A DNA stretch of 64,000 nt, from positions 3,410,001 to 3,474,000 of the forward strand of contig OZ245730.1 of assembly GCA_965227145.1 (NCBI GenBank), in the 5' to 3' direction. The stretch's first letter is position 1. Each line of letters opens with the position of its first letter. The translations under genes and the position numbers were made by a program. The notes under the pieces were generated by a model. That model was not told the origin of the DNA. It did not search any database and worked only from the letters and a program-made list of their open reading frames with translations. This DNA comes from JACKAQ01 sp965227145. GTDB taxonomy: Bacteria; Calditrichota; Calditrichia; RBG-13-44-9; J075. Shown piece after piece: positions 9,740 through 18,130 of this stretch.

Positions 9740-10792
9740 ATGAAAATTGTATTTGCAACCCACGAAGGCGTTCCGCTGTACGGCGGCGGACCGGATGTCA
9801 AAATAAAAGCGCTGACCGCACACCTCCGGGATTTGGGTGTCGATGTGCAATTGTTTGATTTGTGGAATGCCCGCGAGCAGTTGTTTAATTGCGATTTAGT
9901 GCATTTGTTTGGGGCGAATTTTGCGGTTTACAATTTGGCGCGAAACCTGAAATATCAAAACATCAAATTTGTCGTGAACCCGATTTTTTACAGCCGCCGC
10001 AATCCCAAAATTATCCGGGCAATCAGCCGAATCGATCTGCTGACCCGAAAAATTTGGCAGGGCGTTTGGTGGCAATGGGGATTTACGCGGGACATTTGCA
10101 ACTGGTCGGAAATGGTGCTCCCGAATACCATCGCCGAAGGCGAATTGCTGCGACTGAGTTACGATCTCCCATCTGCAAAAATCCGGGTGCTGCACAACGG
10201 CGTTTCGGCGCATTTTTTGAACAGCGATCCGGCACCGTTCATCGAAAAATACGGTATCCGCGATTTTATTTTGCATGTCGGGCATTTGGGTCCGGCGCGC
10301 AAAAATGTGCTCAATCTTGTGCGGGCGCTGGAAAAAATTGATCACCCGACAGTGCTCATCGACCGCATTTTGCAAACCGGCGAAACATCGGAAATTCTGT
10401 CGGCAATCCGGAAAAATCCCAATATTTTGTTCATCGAAGGATTACCCAACACATCTGCAATGCTGGCTTCGGCGTATGCGGCAAGCTCGGTTTTTGTGCT
10501 CCCATCGCAATTTGAAACACCGGGCAGAGCAGCGTTAGAAGCCGCGCTGGCTGGTGCAAAAATCGTTATTACGCCATATGGCGGCACAACTGAATATTTC
10601 GGCGACTACGCAACCTATGTCAATCCCGCTGATGTTTCAGATATTCAACGCGGTATCGAAACCGCATTGCAGGCGCAAAAATCCCCCGATTTACCCCAAC
10701 ACATCGCTCAACATTTTTCGTGGGAAAAAATTGCATCCGAGACAAAAGCTGTTTACGAATCGATCCTTTCCGACACCACTAAAAATGTTTGA
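9740..10792 (+). CDS. Glycosyltransferase family 4 protein
   Basis: 350 residues with the GT-B layout. The N-terminal acceptor domain begins MKIVFATHEGVPLYGGGPDVK. The C-terminal nucleotide-sugar domain includes HVGHLGPARKN, SVFVLPSQFETPGRAALEAALAG (the E-x7-E region) and ITPYGGTTEYFG. It probably adds a sugar in the surface-polysaccharide pathway set by the flippase and deacetylase upstream, 45 bases away. Donor and acceptor cannot be read from sequence. Confidence 0.87.
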   Translation: MKIVFATHEGVPLYGGGPDVKIKALTAHLRDLGVDVQLFDLWNAREQLFNCDLVHLFGANFAVYNLARNLKYQNIKFVVNPIFYSRRNPKIIRAISRIDLLTRKIWQGVWWQWGFTRDICNWSEMVLPNTIAEGELLRLSYDLPSAKIRVLHNGVSAHFLNSDPAPFIEKYGIRDFILHVGHLGPARKNVLNLVRALEKIDHPTVLIDRILQTGETSEILSAIRKNPNILFIEGLPNTSAMLASAYAASSVFVLPSQFETPGRAALEAALAGAKIVITPYGGTTEYFGDYATYVNPADVSDIQRGIETALQAQKSPDLPQHIAQHFSWEKIASETKAVYESILSDTTKNV

Positions 10793-11054
10793 AAAATTAT
10801 AACTCTCTCTCCCGTGAACGTTTTAAACTATTATTTTTTAATAACTTATGCGTTTGCATTTCATCCGGGCATCGACCTATCGATTAAAAAAATTGTAGTA
10901 TTTTGTGTATAAATATTTTACATAAATTCTTTTCTTGGCTAAAGATTATACGACAGACGTCGATGATGATATTTCTATTTCGACGAAATTCAGATACTTC
11001 ATTGCGATACCATTTTGTTACTCATTTTAAGCAACCTCAAACAGTTGAGCAAAA

Positions 11055-14000
11055 ATGGAAGATATTATTCTAAGGGAATGGAAGAGCGCAATCCGGACTG
11101 CCGCCTTTTTTGACGATCATATTCTTACCAACAAAAAACTTTCCGCAATATTTTTTGATGCGATTTTACACGGCAAGCAACAATTGCTGCTGGAAAATGT
11201 CGAGCTCATTCATTCACACATGAATGAAACCGGCTTGACGATTCAACAATTGGTGGACTCGCTGTTTCGGTTGCGGGACAGGTTGCTGATTCTGGCATCC
11301 CAAAAGCGTTTCGAAAATTTGCTGAATTATGAGCAGCTCAACGCCAATTTACAGCAGATCATTTATTCCCTGCCGAACATCGTTAAAAAAGCGGGGATCA
11401 GCCAAAACGATCCGCAGGAGACATCCAGCATTCTGAGCCTGATGCTGAAAGCGCTGGAAAGCATCGGCGAGGGCATCCTGATTATCGAACCGCGCGTAAA
11501 CGGCAAAATACTGTTTGTTAACAAAGCGCTGGAAAACATCACCGGATTCAGCAGTGAAGAATTATTGGGTAAATCGCTATTCACTTTGTTTGGGATTTAT
11601 CACACGCCGGAGCTGGAAAAAGACATTTTTCCGGCAGCCATTTATCACGGCTGGAAAGGCGAAGTCACTCAGCAAGGTGCAAATTTACTACCGCTTTCGA
11701 TTCACATGGACATCAAACCGGTGCGCGATGAACACGATGAATTGTTGGCGCTGGTGGGCATTATCCGCAATATTACCCGCGAAAAACGCCACCGGTTGGA
11801 AATGGCGCTGCGCGAAGATCAGATCACCCGCCAAAACGCCAGACTCAGTTTTTTGGAAGATTTGTCCGCAATTGTGAACGCGACGCTGGATATTCGCGAA
11901 ACGCTGATCGGTTTTTCACGAAAATTTCAGCGAATTATTCCCTATCAATCGCTCAGCTTTTTTATCCCCGTTTTTCCGAAAGACGGCATATATCGCCTGA
12001 TTTATGAATGCGAAGCAAACAACACCGGACGCTTTTCGAACGAAAAACTGATCCGCTTTGAACCGATGATGGAATTTAATAATTCCAACACGATTTATTT
12101 TATCCAAACACTCCAGAATGATCCCGAACAGAGTTATTTCAAACAGTTGAAATCCAAAGGCGTTCGCGATTTAATCTGCTTCCCGATCCATTTTAAAGAT
12201 GAAATTTTGGGAATCTTGAGCGTTTCGTTCAGCAATTTTAAAGCGATAAAGCAAGAAGATATTCAGTTTATCGAACAAATTATCAACCACCTGACCGTTG
12301 CATTGAAAAACGGCATGCAATTCGACCAGTTGGAACGGCAAAACCGAAAATTGCACCTGTTTTATAATTTATTCAGCTATATCAAGAATAACGCTTCCGC
12401 CAATTTTATTTTGAATGAAGCGCTCATCGATATGGCAATTTCATTTTCATACGATCATCTGGCGATTTACCAGAAACACAACGGCGCGGAGTGGCAACGC
12501 GTCGCAAAGCACTCGGTGCAGGGCATTTGCGACACATTATTTCCCGATACACTTCCGGTTGATTTCAAACTTCCGAAATCGCCATTCTTTTATGTGAATG
12601 ACGACGAGGTGCCACCGTTTATCCAGTCTTTCAGCGAAGGCATAAAGCAACTGAATCCGACCACATTTCTGGCCATCGAAGATGCCACATCCATTCACGG
12701 CGATGTGATGTTGATGGGTGTTTGCAAACAAATGTTGCCGGATTTATCGTATGTTTCGCATCTGGAATTGATGCGATCGATTCTGAAAGAACTGACGCTC
12801 GCGCTGGATCACAACCAATTGTTCCAGCAAACCATTCAGGCGGAGCAGGAATGGAAAATGACGTTCGATGAGGTTCAGATCGGGTTGGTAGTGGTTGATG
12901 CCGAATTCAAATCGCGCCGGGTAAACAAAACATTTTGGCAAATTTTCAACAAAGAAAATCACCGTGCTTCATTCGAGCTTTCGGAATTTTTCGACATATC
13001 ATCGCACAAAATCGCGGTTCATTCGAACCCGGATAACAATCAACATCACAAAAATGTCGATTGGGTTGATGCAGCCACGGGCAAATCGCTCATCCGGCAG
13101 TTTTTCCCGTTGTATAATCGCTCCGAGCATTTTATCGGCGGCATTTTTACTATTCAGGATGTGACGCAGGAACGTGACCGCGAAGCGCGGATTCGCTACC
13201 TCTCCCGCTTCCCGGAGGTTGATCCCAATATTGTATTGAGTTTGGACAAAGCTGGCAACATTATTTACGCAAATAACGCAGCCAAACAACTGACCCACAA
13301 TCTGAAGCTCAAAAAAGTGAAGCAATTGCTACCGGTAACGTTGTTGTTTGAATTGCAGAGCAATTCTTTCCCGATCGGGATTGCGCAGGAATATCTGCAC
13401 AATCTGGAAGATCAGGTGTTCCAGTTCACCGTTTTTGCACCGGAGGAAGAAGATAGCATTTATCTTTCCGGCATCGATATTACCGAACGATTGCTGTTGC
13501 AAGACAAGTTAATTTTAACGGAGCGTATCCGAACCATTGGCGAGCTGGCATCCGGTGCCGCGCATGATTTCAACAATTATCTGATGACGATTCTTGGCAG
13601 AACCCAATTGTTGCAAATGAACATCAAACAGAAATTTTTGCGGGAAGATCTCGATGTGATCGAAAAAGCCGCGAAAGACGGTGCGGAAATGGTTCGCAAA
13701 CTGCAGGAACTGAATCACCGACAGGATACGCGTGAAGCAAAACCGCTGTATCTGAAAGATTTGATCAACGACAGCCTGATGTTCTCGCAGCAAAAAATTA
13801 AAGCCAAATCGCAAATCAAAGGGCAGGAAACGATCATCACCACAAATATGGACCCGTCGTTGGTGGTTTCCGGCAACCCTGCGGAGTTTCGGGAGATTTT
13901 TACAAATCTGATCTTCAACGCATTTGACGCAATGGCTGATGGCGGAGAACTAAAAATTGAAACATGGCGCGAACCCAAAACGCACGAAGCAATTGTCACC

Positions 14001-14651
14001 ATTCAAGATAGCGGCAGCGGAATGCCGCCGGAAGTGCGCAAAAAGATTTTCGATCCGTTTTTCACCACCAAAGGGCGCAATGGAACCGGATTGGGTTTGA
14101 GCGTTGTTTATCGCATTACCACCGCGCTGCGTGGCGATATCGAGGTGGAAAGCGAAGTGGGTGTCGGTACCAAGTTTATCCTGTATTTGCCGATCTCAAC
14201 GGAAATTCCCGATCAGGAACATAAACCGGTGATTGCAATTTCGCCAAAAATCAAAACATCCAGCAACATCAAATTACTGGTTGTTGACGATGAAATTGAT
14301 TTGCTCAAAACGATTGTCGAAGTGCTGAAAATGAAATTTGACCGGGTGGATATGGCTACCAGCGGCAAAGAAGCGCTGGATAAAATCGGCGAATGCGACT
14401 ACGATGTTGTGCTGACAGATTTGGGTATGCCGGAAATGTCCGGATGGGAAGTTGCCGAAAAAGTGAAAGCGTTACTGCCTGGTTCAAAAGTAATTTTGGT
14501 TACCGGTTGGGGAATGCACGCTGAAGATGAACTGACGCATCACGAAGCATATGTGGATACAATTCTCTCCAAACCATACGACCTGCACCAATTATTGATG
14601 ATCATTGAACAGGTGTTCAGTGATGATCAGGGTGCTTCGGTGGGCGATTGA
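11055..14651 (+). CDS. Large soluble hybrid histidine kinase (PAS/GAF repeats, HisKA, HATPase, REC)
   Basis: 1198 residues without evident membrane segments, so cytoplasmic. An N-terminal helical region is followed by a PAS domain (about 135-245, NKALENITGFSSEELLGKS), two GAF-like domains (about 275-430 and 440-600), two more PAS-like domains (about 605-800) and the kinase core: AAHDFNNYL, NLIFNAFDAMADGG, DSGSGMP, GTGLGLSVVY. A receiver (LLVVDDEIDLL, VVLTDLGMPEMSGW) closes it. The last 25 bases overlap the Trm112-like gene on the other strand. Proximity to glycan genes suggests, but does not show, a link. Confidence 0.92.
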   Translation: MEDIILREWKSAIRTAAFFDDHILTNKKLSAIFFDAILHGKQQLLLENVELIHSHMNETGLTIQQLVDSLFRLRDRLLILASQKRFENLLNYEQLNANLQQIIYSLPNIVKKAGISQNDPQETSSILSLMLKALESIGEGILIIEPRVNGKILFVNKALENITGFSSEELLGKSLFTLFGIYHTPELEKDIFPAAIYHGWKGEVTQQGANLLPLSIHMDIKPVRDEHDELLALVGIIRNITREKRHRLEMALREDQITRQNARLSFLEDLSAIVNATLDIRETLIGFSRKFQRIIPYQSLSFFIPVFPKDGIYRLIYECEANNTGRFSNEKLIRFEPMMEFNNSNTIYFIQTLQNDPEQSYFKQLKSKGVRDLICFPIHFKDEILGILSVSFSNFKAIKQEDIQFIEQIINHLTVALKNGMQFDQLERQNRKLHLFYNLFSYIKNNASANFILNEALIDMAISFSYDHLAIYQKHNGAEWQRVAKHSVQGICDTLFPDTLPVDFKLPKSPFFYVNDDEVPPFIQSFSEGIKQLNPTTFLAIEDATSIHGDVMLMGVCKQMLPDLSYVSHLELMRSILKELTLALDHNQLFQQTIQAEQEWKMTFDEVQIGLVVVDAEFKSRRVNKTFWQIFNKENHRASFELSEFFDISSHKIAVHSNPDNNQHHKNVDWVDAATGKSLIRQFFPLYNRSEHFIGGIFTIQDVTQERDREARIRYLSRFPEVDPNIVLSLDKAGNIIYANNAAKQLTHNLKLKKVKQLLPVTLLFELQSNSFPIGIAQEYLHNLEDQVFQFTVFAPEEEDSIYLSGIDITERLLLQDKLILTERIRTIGELASGAAHDFNNYLMTILGRTQLLQMNIKQKFLREDLDVIEKAAKDGAEMVRKLQELNHRQDTREAKPLYLKDLINDSLMFSQQKIKAKSQIKGQETIITTNMDPSLVVSGNPAEFREIFTNLIFNAFDAMADGGELKIETWREPKTHEAIVTIQDSGSGMPPEVRKKIFDPFFTTKGRNGTGLGLSVVYRITTALRGDIEVESEVGVGTKFILYLPISTEIPDQEHKPVIAISPKIKTSSNIKLLVVDDEIDLLKTIVEVLKMKFDRVDMATSGKEALDKIGECDYDVVLTDLGMPEMSGWEVAEKVKALLPGSKVILVTGWGMHAEDELTHHEAYVDTILSKPYDLHQLLMIIEQVFSDDQGASVGD

Positions 14652-14848
14652 TCATCCGGTTGTCCGGGCTGCGTGTCCATCGTGTTCAAATGGATTGCCT
14701 GATCGATACACATATTCGGGATATCATCGACAATGGGAAAAGCCAGGTTGCAGCTTTCACAAACCAGCTCGGAATTGGCTTGCTCGTAACGCAAATCGCC
14801 TTTGCATTTCGGGCAAACCAGAATACTTAACATTGTTTCACTTAACAT
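14627..14848 (-). CDS. Trm112 / UPF0434-family zinc-binding protein
   Basis: 73 residues. ILVCPKCKGDLRY and LVCESCNLAFPIVDDIPNM hold two CxxC pairs for a structural zinc plus the PIVDDIPNM signature. Eukaryotic and archaeal Trm112 activates methyltransferases; the role of bacterial relatives is less clear. It is 12 bases downstream of accA, probably in the same transcript, and its 3' end overlaps the converging kinase gene by 25 bases. Confidence 0.88.
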   Translation of the reverse strand: MLSETMLSILVCPKCKGDLRYEQANSELVCESCNLAFPIVDDIPNMCIDQAIHLNTMDTQPGQPDDQSPTEAP

Positions 14849-14860
14849 ACTTAGCCTTCC

Positions 14861-15826
14861 TTATTCACTCCACGCGCCCATAGCGGCATATTTTTCAATT
14901 CTTTTTTCAACGAGCTTGTCCGGAGCTATTTTTGTCAAGCGTTTGAGCTCGGTGAGCAATGCTTTTTTCAACAAAACGGCTGCGGTATCGTGATCCCAAT
15001 GCGCACCGCCGGGCGGTTCCGGCACAATTTTATCAATAATATTGAGTTTTTTGAGATCCGGTGCCGTCAGTTTCATTGCGTCTGCAGCGATGGGCGCTTT
15101 GGCGTTATCTTTCCACAAAATTGCGGCGCAACCTTCCGGCGAAATCACCGAATACCAGCAATTTTCCATCATCAAAATAACATCGCCCACACCAATGCCC
15201 AACGCGCCGCCGGACGCGCCTTCGCCGATGACCGTAACGATAATCGGAACCGGCAACCGGGACATTTCCAGCAAATTACGGGCAATCGCTTCCGCCTGTC
15301 CCCGTTCCTCTGCGCCAAGCCCGGGATATGCGCCGGGTGTATCGATAAAGGTTAGAATGGGCAGGTTAAATTTTGCAGCTAATTTCATTGTTCTCAATGC
15401 TTTACGATAACCTTCCGGATTAGACATCCCGAAATTGCGATAGAGATTTTCTTTCACATCGCGGCCCTTTTGGTGCCCGATCATCACTACCCGGAAGTCA
15501 TCAATTTTGCCGATGCCGCAAACCATTGCGGGATCGTCGGCAAAAGCCCGGTCGCCGTGCAGCTCGATAAATTCATCGCTGATGCGCCGGATGTGATCCA
15601 GCGTAAACGGACGATCGAGGTGACGCGCCAACTGAACCCGCTGCCAGGGCGTCAGTTTGGAGTAAATATCCTGACGCAGCGTGTCCGCTTTTTTGCGCAA
15701 CCGGTTCAAATCATCGGAAATCTCAACGCCGGTTTCACGGGCGTATTCTTCCATTTCGTTGATTTTTTTCTGAAGTTCAACAACCGGTTTTTCGAAATCT
15801 AAAATTACCCGAAACGTTTTTTTCAA
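14861..15826 (-). CDS. accA: Acetyl-CoA carboxylase carboxyltransferase subunit alpha
   Basis: Transfers carboxyl from biotin-BCCP to acetyl-CoA with AccD, the first step of fatty-acid synthesis. 321 residues, normal length. Family hallmarks present are LDFEKPVVELQKKI, WQRVQLARHLDRP, ELHGDRAFADD, MIGHQKGRDVKENLYRNFGM, FIDTPGAYPG and GEGASGGALGIGV. accD, accB and accC are not in the window. It may share a transcript with the GT2 and rfbD genes upstream, though a 97-base gap separates them. Confidence 0.95.
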   Translation of the reverse strand: MKKTFRVILDFEKPVVELQKKINEMEEYARETGVEISDDLNRLRKKADTLRQDIYSKLTPWQRVQLARHLDRPFTLDHIRRISDEFIELHGDRAFADDPAMVCGIGKIDDFRVVMIGHQKGRDVKENLYRNFGMSNPEGYRKALRTMKLAAKFNLPILTFIDTPGAYPGLGAEERGQAEAIARNLLEMSRLPVPIIVTVIGEGASGGALGIGVGDVILMMENCWYSVISPEGCAAILWKDNAKAPIAADAMKLTAPDLKKLNIIDKIVPEPPGGAHWDHDTAAVLLKKALLTELKRLTKIAPDKLVEKRIEKYAAMGAWSE

Positions 15827-15923
15827 TGCAAAACCTCTGCGATCATATTCTCAAATAACAGGTCAATATACACATTTTTTGATGTATTTCAAAAAAATGG
15901 GTCGAATCAATTTAGTTTGCGGA

Positions 15924-16643
15924 TTAATATTTTCCGAACAGGCTGGCGATTTTCAATTTCCAAACCATATATGCAGCTTCGTACATAATTTTCCGCGACA
16001 TTTTGGAATTTCCCACCGTGCGATCGTAAAAAATAATCGGGATTTCCTTTATGCTGAATCCGCGTTTCCATGCCTTGAAATTCATTTCAATTTGAAATGA
16101 GTAACCGTTGGAACGAACCTTTTCTAACGGAATGGTTTCCAGCACTTCGCGACGGAAACATTTGTAACCTGCGGTGCAATCGAACAATGGCAATCCGGTG
16201 ACAATCCGGGTGTAATAACTGGCAAACATGCTCAAAATTAACCGGGAAAGCGGCCAATTGATCACATTCACACCTTTCAGATAGCGGGAGCCGATTACCA
16301 GATCCGCTTCTTCGATGGCTTTCAGGAAATTGGGAATTTCCTTCGGATCGTGCGACATATCCGCGTCCATTTCAAAAATATAATCGTAACCATGCGCCAG
16401 CGCATACCGGAAACCGCTGATGTAAGCCGTTCCCAATCCCATTTTTCCGGGGCGTTCCAAAATGAACAGGCGATCTTCCGTTTTCATCGCTTCGTGAATC
16501 AGCTCTGCGGTGCCATCCGGCGAATTGTCATCGATAATTAAAATGTGCAAATCAGGTATGTTCAATCCAAAAACGTGTTTCAGTAAGGTAGGAACATTCT
16601 CTCGTTCGTTGAAGGTAGGAACGATAATCAGCGTTTTTTTCAT
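15924..16643 (-). CDS. Polyprenol-phosphate mannosyltransferase-like GT2
   Basis: 239 residues, a single GT-A domain of the DPM1 type. IIVPTFNERENV, LIIDDNSPDGTAEL, the D-x-D region EMDADMSHDP, VIGSRYLKG and DCTAGYKCFRR are all characteristic. It probably transfers a sugar from GDP or UDP to an undecaprenyl-type carrier at the inner membrane. The ATG overlaps the rfbD stop by one base (TGATG), so translation is likely coupled. Sugar specificity is inferred from family only. Confidence 0.88.
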   Translation of the reverse strand: MKKTLIIVPTFNERENVPTLLKHVFGLNIPDLHILIIDDNSPDGTAELIHEAMKTEDRLFILERPGKMGLGTAYISGFRYALAHGYDYIFEMDADMSHDPKEIPNFLKAIEEADLVIGSRYLKGVNVINWPLSRLILSMFASYYTRIVTGLPLFDCTAGYKCFRREVLETIPLEKVRSNGYSFQIEMNFKAWKRGFSIKEIPIIFYDRTVGNSKMSRKIMYEAAYMVWKLKIASLFGKY

Positions 16644-17551
16644 CAGCGCTCCAGATTTTCCGCATCCACAAATGGCGCCAGGAAAGTAAACGCGTTTTCC
16701 AGCGACCGGGGATGATAATCCAATTCTCGTTTTGCTTTTTCAATTACCAACCCGCCCCGCATAGGTCGCGGCGATGCCTGAACCAGTGCATCCGACGTTA
16801 CGGGATGGATTAAATCCTGTGAAAATCCGAAAACTTCGGCAATTTTGCAAGCAAAATCGAATCGATTCAGATACGGTTCGCCGGCGATATTAAAAATGCC
16901 ATATTTCGATTTTTCGATCAGCAGTTGAATGCCGGCTGCCAAATCTTCCGCAAGGGTCGGATTGTTAAATTGATCGGTGACCACATTTATGTTTTTCCCG
17001 GATTTCAAACTGTTATACACCCAAAGGAAAAAGTTGTTTTTGACGCCGGCACCGACGCCGTAAACCACATTTGTGCGAATGATAGCATACGGAATCCCGG
17101 TCATGCGAACGGTGTTTTCCGATGCCAGTTTTGCTTTTCCATAATAGCCGAGCGGATTGGGCGGATGGGTTTCGTCATACGGGCCGTTTTCGCCATCAAA
17201 AATATAATCCGTTGAAACATGCACCAGCTGCGCCATATTTCGCCGGGCTGCGCGAGCCAGGTTTTCCACGCCTTTCACATTGGCGCGCCAGCATTCTTCG
17301 CGATGGGTTTCGCAACCGTCCACATTTGTGTATGCGGCTGCATTTATGATCACATCCGGTTGAAAAGCGCCAACCAGATCGCGGGTGGCATTCCAATCGG
17401 TGATATCCAAACTTTGATATTTAACGGCCATTTCCGGAATCGCAAATAATGCGTTGCGAGCCGTTGCGAGCAGTTCGTGTTTTCCCTCCAGCGTTTTAAC
17501 GAGTGCCTGCCCGAGCAGTCCGTTTGCGCCGGTGATAACTATTTTTTTCAT
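16643..17551 (-). CDS. rfbD: dTDP-4-dehydrorhamnose reductase
   Basis: Last step of dTDP-L-rhamnose synthesis, NAD(P)H-dependent. About 302 residues. The Rossmann motif ITGANGLLGQALV, VSTDYIFDGENGPYDE, the catalytic YGKAKLASE and RTNVVYG are visible. I chose ATG at 17551 over 17572 because the Rossmann strand normally starts at residues 2-4 and GAGCG sits at a fitting distance. rfbA, B and C are absent here. The neighbouring GT2 suggests use in glycan assembly. Confidence 0.9.
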   Translation of the reverse strand: MKKIVITGANGLLGQALVKTLEGKHELLATARNALFAIPEMAVKYQSLDITDWNATRDLVGAFQPDVIINAAAYTNVDGCETHREECWRANVKGVENLARAARRNMAQLVHVSTDYIFDGENGPYDETHPPNPLGYYGKAKLASENTVRMTGIPYAIIRTNVVYGVGAGVKNNFFLWVYNSLKSGKNINVVTDQFNNPTLAEDLAAGIQLLIEKSKYGIFNIAGEPYLNRFDFACKIAEVFGFSQDLIHPVTSDALVQASPRPMRGGLVIEKAKRELDYHPRSLENAFTFLAPFVDAENLER

Positions 17552-17760
17552 GAAAAATCGCTCGTTTTGCATGATTGTTATTGATCAACTCCGGCGGACA
17601 ATATACAATTTTATGGCAGTTTTGCAAAGCGTTAAACAGCTTTGTCAATTGATTTTGGGAGGAAAACATGCAGCGGGCATTCGATGGAATTTGACTAAAA
17701 CGGATAGCAAAAACAGAGCTTTCGCTCATTTTTTATCGATAAACGATGTGCTGAACGCAA

Positions 17761-18099
17761 TTATCGGTGGCGGGTACAGGCAACGCAAAGACTGCTTTCC
17801 GGCATAAATAACAGCCGTTTGAACGGGATTTCGGCACCGCATTTTTTGCAGTTGCCAAAATCCGGCTGATCAATTTTGGCGAGGGTATTTTCCAGCTTCG
17901 GCAGCTTGATGAGTGCATCTTCCAGCGCCGCTTCGTTGAGGCTTTTGCTGTTCAACGCTTCCATCCGGCTCAATCTACCGATGGCGTTATCCGGCGCAAT
18001 CGGGCGGGTTAACTCTTCCAATCGTTCGATATCTTTTTGGGTTGCATCAATTTCCTGCAACAATTTTTGGGTGATCTGCTTTTTTTCTTCGGGTGACAT
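17761..18099 (-). CDS. TraR/DksA-family zinc-finger protein
   Basis: 112 residues. An N-terminal coiled-coil (EEKKQITQKLLQEIDATQKDIERLEEL) is followed by a C4 zinc finger, CKKCGAEIPFKRLLFMPESS then LCVAC. Family members bind RNA polymerase through the secondary channel; this one is shorter than DksA (about 150) and lacks its exact coiled-coil tip, so it may instead be a YocK-like or unassigned member. It lies 31 bases downstream of the ABC permease gene on the same strand. Confidence 0.78.
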   Translation of the reverse strand: MSPEEKKQITQKLLQEIDATQKDIERLEELTRPIAPDNAIGRLSRMEALNSKSLNEAALEDALIKLPKLENTLAKIDQPDFGNCKKCGAEIPFKRLLFMPESSLCVACTRHR

Positions 18100-18130
18100 T
18101 TCTGTTCCATTTTTTAATTCGATTTTTTTA

